Assembly (NCBI GenBank): GCA_030789695.1
Contig: CM061136.1
Span: 135,420,448 to 135,484,447 of the forward strand
DNA length: 64,000 nucleotides
Direction: 5' to 3'
DNA from: Scilla litardierei
Taxonomy: Eukaryota; Streptophyta; Magnoliopsida; Asparagales; Asparagaceae
Shown: positions 57,860-64,000 of the stretch, one piece after another
Position numbering within the stretch: position 1 is the stretch's first letter
How the letters are laid out: each line of letters starts with the position of its first letter
Notes under the pieces: generated by a model
What the model saw: the letters and a program-made list of their open reading frames with translations, nothing else
Database searches by the model: none
Told to the model about the DNA's origin: nothing
Translations under genes and position numbers: made by a program

Positions 57860-59091
57860 GCTGCAAAAGACATAGAATGAATTTAGTGTAATTCATGATA
57901 AAATAATATAGTTAATATGGTTTTTAATTAACTATGGTCTCCCACTATTTTACGATCATTCTCGGAAATGAACGAATTTTAATATCTTAAAATATAGTGA
58001 AAGAGGGACCCAATCATCATGAACCTCACAACCTTGAGGAGACTCAACAAGTTGATTGGTTCCATGATTGGTAGACTAACTCTTAGTCAATCACATCACA
58101 TGTGACTCCCTATCGATTCTTACCCACAGTTACTTATGATCTTGAGGAGACTCAACTAATCATAATGACTGGTCTAGTCAGACCCTTGATTTCGTGTTCA
58201 GATTTGACTTAGATCGATGCTCGAGGAGACCCGACGCATCGATTTGGGTCAAGTCCAGACTACATCACATGTATGTTGGAGTTTGTTCCTTAAAGAGAAA
58301 CATGTCATAGCTTGAGGAGACTCAACAACTATAAATGTTTTCTTTGAGTTACAAAGCTCCAAAATCAAGGAGGGATACGAATTAATCTTTAACAAGATTT
58401 ATAACGCATTGACTAGATATAACCAAAGCTAACACATTTTATTATCAGCAACTTTGCGGTACAAGCGGGCATGACCAGGGTTAGGGCCGGGCAGGATCAC
58501 TTGCGTCCAGCAAAGCTGAGTCGATCCACAACACATTCCCTAACTACCTACCCATACCATTCTCCATTGAAAGTGCTAATGATAAAAAGTGTTATATTGA
58601 TTTAATCTGGTTGTTTTGATTTATTTAACTAGTTAATCCTATCAACTAGTCATAACCTATAATTCAAAATTATTAGGATGTGTTTCATAACTTTTATTAG
58701 AAACCTATCAACTATAGGATTTTAATAAATCACATCAGAATTGTTTCAACAAACAAGGGACAATCCTAATCATTCATTAGGATGTGTTATTTAAAATATT
58801 GTGAACAACATTTTAAAACATAGCCAAAGCTAGTCATTTAAATTTAATCAAATTAAAGATTTAAATGAATTTTAATGGCTAACCCTACAAGTCTTTCTTT
58901 TAGCAATTATCAAATAAAAGCAAAAAGAAACATAAAGACATTAATTATCACATAATTAAAAAGATCTAATCTTGGTTTTCAAAACAATTTTCGAAAAATT
59001 TGAAAACCAACATATAGTTAGTTCAAGACTAACTACAAGTTTTAATAACATGCATTTCATAAAAGCAGTATTTAGATAGTCTATGTAGCCT
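57860..59091. other. Leader of nested copia
   Basis: Non-coding and AT-rich, with repeated gaggagactcaac phrases (58031, 58143, 58315). Related to the leader of the gag-only element. It ends at the pol ATG with an acceptor-like sequence. Confidence 0.7.
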
Positions 59092-59104
59092 GGCTCTGAT
59101 ACCA
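59092..59104 (-). other. Primer binding site, tRNA-Met
   Basis: TGGTATCAGAGCC on the minus strand, one base from the 5' LTR. Confidence 0.92.
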
Positions 59105-59105
59105 A

Positions 59106-60595
59106 TGATGGGTTTTATTAGATCCGGGGCTTACTTTCGACTAGTGCATTGTTCGTCCTTCACCCTACTTGAGAGCGAAGGCCGGACAACCTTGCACAAA
59201 ATTTAACGCAGCGGAAGCGGAAAAATAAAGAGAAAAACTTTATATAAACACTTTATTTAAACTAGCCCTATCTTCATAAAACCCGAGCCAAGAAAACGCT
59301 ACTATCCCAGGGTTGGGTCCAGACCAACCCCTGAGGATACTACTATTTAATTAACTACTATAGCTACTGCAATAAAATAATGCAGATTAATTAAAACTAA
59401 AGTTGAGAAAACTCAACATACCCGTAACTCTTGCCTTGCAGCAAAAGTGTTACCGAAGGCAATCAATTGCCCTTCCCGCACGAACCGCTCCGATCCCAGC
59501 AACCACTTGCGCCGATCCCAGTAACTTCTCGTCGCCGAGCCAACCACTTGCTCCAGAAAGTTTCACGTGAGTGAAACCTCCGCCTAGATTTCGGATCTGA
59601 ATCCGAACTCCTTTGCGGCTTTGCTAGAGCCCTCAGGAGCAAGGCAGAAATTTATAGGGAGAGGAGAAATATTAATTTTAGCTTAGATCCGAGCGTGCTC
59701 CAATAGTTTTTGAGAGCCGCTCAGATCTAGAGCTTGGAACGAGTTTTGAGGAGGAGAGCAGACCCATATTTATATAGGCGGCGGACTCTCCCCTTTTCTC
59801 AAAATCCGATGTGGGACTATTAATATGAGTTAATTAAAATCAAGTTAGTTTGCACTTCACAAAGTGCAAACTTCCGTGAATTTTAACTCACTCACTGTTA
59901 AACTTCAGGATTGATACAACCTATCAATTTGAAGGGTGTTCAACGGTGAACGCATAGGAAAAAACCGTTCGTCAATCGGAGTTCATTTGACCCTCCAATT
60001 GACCGCTCAAAGTTCAGCTCATGGCTAGTTTTTCGCAAAAACTGAGCCGTCAAAAACTTCCCAACTTAGGTTTCTGAAAACCTATTCTGCGGGGCCCACC
60101 AGGCCAGCTGGGCAAGCCCAGACCAGGTTCAGAACCTGGTCTGGGCGCGCCCAGACTGGGCGCCTGGCCCAGTTAGGCCAGGCTTCTGGGCGCCTGGCCC
60201 AGGCGCCCAGGGCGCCTGGGCGCCCAGGCCCTGGCTTGGGCCGGGCGCCCAGGCCCGGGCGCTCAGGCCCAGTCAGCCTGGGCTGATTCTGGGTCCAGCC
60301 AGGCGTCCAGACCAGACCCAGTCTGGCCTGGGTCAGCTTGGACTGATCCGTAGAACTCTTTTAGGCATATCTTGAGCATTTGACGTCCGATTTGGACGCC
60401 GTTCAAACCTGGGCGTAGACCGGGACATTCCCGTCTTACCCGTGAGCTTTTCCTTACGTTTATATTATTAAATATTGTCTTAAACTATTTAAAACACATT
60501 TAATCTCTTTTGCATCATATGCAATTTAGTCCCTATCTTGGCTTAAATTATCATTTGCATCAAATACAAATGATCTGAGGGCATATTTCCCTACA
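59106..60595 (-). repeat. 5' LTR of nested copia
   Basis: 1490 bp, plus-strand tgatgggttttatta to atttccctaca, followed by the gatcc duplication and resumed Athila LTR. Confidence 0.92.
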
Positions 60596-61092
60596 GATCC
60601 AACCAAGGCACGTGACCATGCTCGGCTCGCGCCTTGAGGGGATCCATCGACGAACTATATCGCTACGTTGACGGCTACCGCCCTTGCGTCAACGAGAGCC
60701 ACCGAAATACCCCGCAATTCTAACCCACGAGAGTGGTACGAATTAGGAGATTAATTCCTTAGCCCTAATGAAATGTGAGGATCCTATCCTAACATCAACT
60801 CCCAACGATCCTAGTGGCGATCCCTAAAGCTCTAGTCCCCTTTTATTGATATTATCGCAACAACAACCAACCCAAATCTGTTCCCCCGACAGCTATCTCA
60901 CTTCTACACTTAGAAATAGACTGAGAACCTATTGGCACTATCACTGTTCCTGTGGGATCCGACATCTTATATACTATAACTCGACACCGTCCGCTTGCGG
61001 ATTGAGCCCGAAATCGTAGCCTAGGGGCCATATTATGCCTGGCGATCGTGACACCGCCAGGTGGAACCTAAGTGTAGGTTACAGCTGTGTCA
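60596..61092 (+). repeat. 3' LTR of Athila-like element, second part
   Basis: It continues from gatccaaccaaggcacgtg and is collinear with 42937-43434, ending tgtgtca. The gtatt duplication follows. Confidence 0.9.
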
Positions 61093-61097
61093 GTATT

Positions 61098-63694
61098 CGA
61101 AGCCTCAATCTTGGTGCTAGCTACTTTAGCATATTTCTTATAACCACGATTAATTCAGTTTAAAAGGATATGTCTAGGAAATGAACTGAGTTAAGACTTA
61201 GGGTATAAGTGCAAAATGAAAGGCTAAGCTTGTTGATATTTAGTTTAACGATCTCAAAAACCGAGCAATCTGTGTGATATAGAGACATCAATATTGAAGT
61301 GATTAAGTATTCCTCAAAAGCAAATAAATAAAAAGAGGGATCAAGAATATTTAAACTAATACAACAAACTAGACCTTGTGTATTATAAGAGACAAAAAAG
61401 CTTTAGAGGATTGGATTACAAAAAGATCTAACCAATGCACAACAAGATTGTCTATGTTCGTTTTTTGGGTCCATGACCAAGTTACAAAGTATGAAAACGT
61501 ATTCTTCGTGTGTTGTCTTTGCAACAACAATCCCATCATGTGCGAGTGTGAGATGTTGGGATTGGGTACTCTTATGATGGGATTAATCCAGTGGTTAAAA
61601 TGTAAATATTAAAGGAATGAGGGGTATATATGCATTTTTAATTAACCTTTGCGGATAATTAAAATTAAGAGAAGTTATGGGGTTATAAAGTAAACTTATA
61701 ACTCTAACTACATTATCATTTGAGAAACGCTGTTTTTGCAATGTAAAGAGCCCAATGTTAATTAACTTCTCTGAGTTCTCTCCCTCAATACCTATAAATA
61801 CCCATTCATTCCTCATGAGAAAGTTACGTTCTCTGATACGTTCTTTTTACCTTCTTTTTCTCTCCCAACAAAAAGAAGAAGAAAGACTATGATAATCTGG
61901 GTTGTGAAACAGTGCTTTGGTTTCCCTACATGATTTCTAGCCCGATCTAGAACGCATTGTAATTCCTCCTCTCGATTTTAATTCCGATGCGAAGAAGGTA
62001 ATGTGTTGATCTTGTAGATTATCCATCAAGGTATGCTTTTGAATCAAGAAAAGGCATGAGAAGGACCATTGAGGTGATGATATCCCTTCGGATGCCGATA
62101 AATACAAGTATCAAAATTTCCTATCTGACCAGATAAGGATACGAGTTTGGATGTTAAAATTATGTTTTTTTGAAAAAAAAAAGAGGATTCTGATACAAAT
62201 GTTCGATATGTCGTTAAGATCTTACACTTGTGACTTATTTGTACTTAATCACCTTCATCCATGATCATGCATCAATCTATAATGGGCGCTTAATTAGTAC
62301 AACCCCAATAATGTAATAGAATTGCTACGTATTGTGTGCATTTTATCCATATATACATCTACATCCGATATGTATTAATTATATCATATATAGTTGTTTA
62401 TCCGTATCCGATCCAGATCCGATTGATATCCATGTCTGCTTCCACAGATACAGATAATAAATTTCCTTCCTGCACATTATCCGTATCCATATTCGACGAA
62501 TGATTTTGAGTATGAACATGATAAACCATGTATCCGGAACCGTCGACGGCCTGAGAAACTTTTTGTTGGCAAGAGATGGCAAGGAATTTGGCTTTATAGA
62601 GCACAAGGCAGGCATGTAGTCAACAAGATAAAAATGTTCTGTTAATAAGATGGAATAAAAAAAAAGGATGGACTTGAACAAATCCCTTAAAAGGAATCCT
62701 TTTTTGTGATTAAAAGGATGTGTTGTTGTCAAAGAAAGGAAGAAGAATCAAGAAAAGGCATGATAGACTTCCACAAGGACTGTTGGATAGAGATTTGTTG
62801 TCCTGGTCTTTTTGATCGATCCCTTTTTAGTGAACCACAACAGGAGACACGAGAATGAGACGTCTACCACTTCTTTAGCTGATCATCATCTTAATTTGAA
62901 GATAAAACTGCAAGTTTGGATTTAAGATAGTCAACTAATTATTTTTAACTCCAATGCATAATGATGTGGCCGTGGGCAGGCCCGATTCTTTGTAATTTAA
63001 TTCGCATTCTTTCTTTAATTCTGTTAATTTGAGATTCTTTATGGTATTTTCCCCAGGTGCTAGTGTGTATATCAACAATGTCTGTGTGTATAGAGTAACC
63101 ATCAAAAGTGATAAAGTTGAAAACGTTTTGAACACTCCTTTTCTCTTCCATGGGTCTTTGGCCTTTTCATCGATAGACGCTCTTTCAATTATTCCATTTG
63201 CTTTCTTCTTTCTTTGCTACCGTTTGGTTTTCATCATTGTGAGGCCAAGAGACATTCTTCTTCTTCGTCTCAGCCAATTGGGTTAGCAGGATTCGTTCTC
63301 CCTCCCTCTCTTACGAAGATGGATTGTTCGATTTCTGCTGTCCAATGTATCCCAAAAAAAGAGACATTCTTCCAATATGGAGCAAGAACACACTTCCTAA
63401 CTTTTTAAGGACACGCAATATTATCTCTAGTACGTACCCCAGACTCACAAATCGTATCCATCCAAGTATCTTCCAATCCCTTATTGATCAACATGATTGT
63501 TAATCGTAAAGCATACCCAACTACCCAGATAAACATGTATAATGTTCACATAATTGTGTTGTAGCACGGAGCAATGAAGTTACGTGCATTGGTTCATTGA
63601 GCATCAGATATATCCAAGATTTCAATTTCATACATTTACCCTTTCAATTGCGATTAACGACTTTATTGATCTTACCTGTTTCAGAGTGTTTTCT
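61098..63694. other. Unassigned sequence
   Basis: No confident gene. A TATA-like cctataaatac at about 61790 followed by a pyrimidine-rich leader-like stretch (61830-61990) could belong to an LTR or a promoter. A 19-bp perfect direct repeat (62041-62059 and 62745-62763) encloses about 685 bp. Around 62395-62500 are atccgatcc-type motifs like those at the hAT ends. Small open frames here show no recognisable domain. Confidence 0.4.
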
Positions 63695-64000
63695 CACTAC
63701 AGAAGCGTTGACCGTGGACTGCCCGGTCAACGTGGTCAAGGGGCCGATTTGGGTCCCTTGGGTGTGTCGAGCACGTGTAGACGCGACGCGAATCGGAGAT
63801 GCAGTCGACGCAGAGCACGTCAACTGGGCCGGGTCTGGATCCTCGGCCTCAGGGGGGCTGAGGGGAAGCCTTGGCCCGGTGTGAGGTGCTCGGCCTCGGA
63901 CGGTCGGGCGACGAGGGGTAGCCTCGGTCGCCTTGGCTTGGCGTGAGACCGACGCGGAGCTGAGGGGAAGCCTCGGCTCGGATGGGCGTGCTCGGCCTCG
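63695..64000 (+). mobile_element. Possible CACTA (En/Spm) transposon end
   Basis: CACTACAGAAGCG at 63695 marks an abrupt change from AT-rich to strongly GC-rich DNA. Repeats with a period of about 102 bp follow (gctgaggggaagcc at about 63858 and 63960; gctcggcctcg at about 63890 and 63990). CACTA ends with repetitive GC-rich subterminal regions look like this, but the other end is outside the window and no transposase is seen. Confidence 0.3.

Larger units (their letters stand above)
52021..60595 (-). mobile_element. Nested copia retrotransposon, pol-only
   Basis: LTRs 52021-53532 and 59106-60595 in direct orientation. Flanks are gatct (52016-52020) and gatcc (60596-60600), a 5-bp duplication with one change; the unbroken site is visible in the other Athila LTR near 42937. 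It has a tRNA-Met primer site, a polypurine tract and one open pol frame. Most of gag is deleted. LTR differences of a few percent make it the youngest element for which both LTRs are visible here. Confidence 0.92.
41732..61092 (+). mobile_element. Athila-like Ty3/gypsy element, split by a nested copia
   Basis: LTRs start tgatgtgtccatatt at 41732 and 50825 and end gtca at 43434 and 61092. Flanks are gtatt at 41727-41731 and 61093-61097, a perfect 5-bp duplication. The internal part has a tRNA-Asp-like primer site, reverse transcriptase with FMDD, RNase H, integrase without a chromodomain, a long 3' non-coding part and a polypurine tract. This matches Athila. Protease and recognisable gag are missing. 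The 3' LTR is interrupted at 52020 by the copia element 52021-60595. Confidence 0.9.

Noticed and set aside
63029..63408. Possible small host gene (85- and 64-codon frames)
   Set aside because: No recognisable domain, no consistent exon structure and ordinary AT-rich flanks.

Overview
This window is flowering-plant nuclear DNA made almost entirely of transposable elements. I found no complete host gene, rRNA, tRNA or CRISPR array. The plant assignment rests on lineages seen only or mainly in plants: a Sirevirus-type Ty1/copia element, an Athila-type Ty3/gypsy element with a tRNA-Asp-like primer site, a chromodomain-bearing Ty3/gypsy element, several copia elements primed by initiator tRNA-Met, plant-type Helitrons and a zf-BED hAT transposon. 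I cannot name the species.

Layout. 1-7270: a near-intact Sirevirus on the minus strand (5' LTR, primer site, gag, pol), with its 3' LTR outside the window. 7294-7663: a 370-bp hairpin element. 7839-8015: a TATG/TA microsatellite. 8979-14778: two related Helitrons joined head to tail; the second contains a 3.9-kb hAT transposon (10583-14503) with a decayed transposase. 16150-17619 plus 26486-26563: a decayed copia pol cut open in its protease by a complete gag-only copia element (17620-26480, TSD aggct). 27290-29900: a rearranged fragment of the same family in mixed orientation. 29905-37924: a decayed chromovirus lacking RNase H and the integrase N-terminus. 37936-39922: an LTR and gag start of another Sirevirus-like element, lying in the zinc knuckle of a copia gag relic (39928-40745). 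41732-61092: an Athila-like element (TSD gtatt) whose 3' LTR is split by a younger copia element (52021-60595) with an open 1070-codon pol. 61098-64000: mostly unassigned, ending in a possible CACTA transposon end.

Relative ages follow from nesting and from LTR divergence judged by eye. The LTRs of the nested copia differ by a few percent, those of the Athila element by more, and those of the gag-only element by roughly 10-15 percent.

The most interesting relationship is between the gag-only element (17620-26480) and the pol-only element (52021-60595). They share leader, 3' region, primer type and polypurine tract, but carry complementary halves of the coding capacity. The pol-only copy has lost most of gag by an in-frame deletion that left pol open. 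Other notable points are a 60-nt in-frame spacer with four stops and plausible splice signals between gag and pol of the Sirevirus, and arrays of short CG-containing palindromes in the LTRs or 3' regions of at least six different elements.
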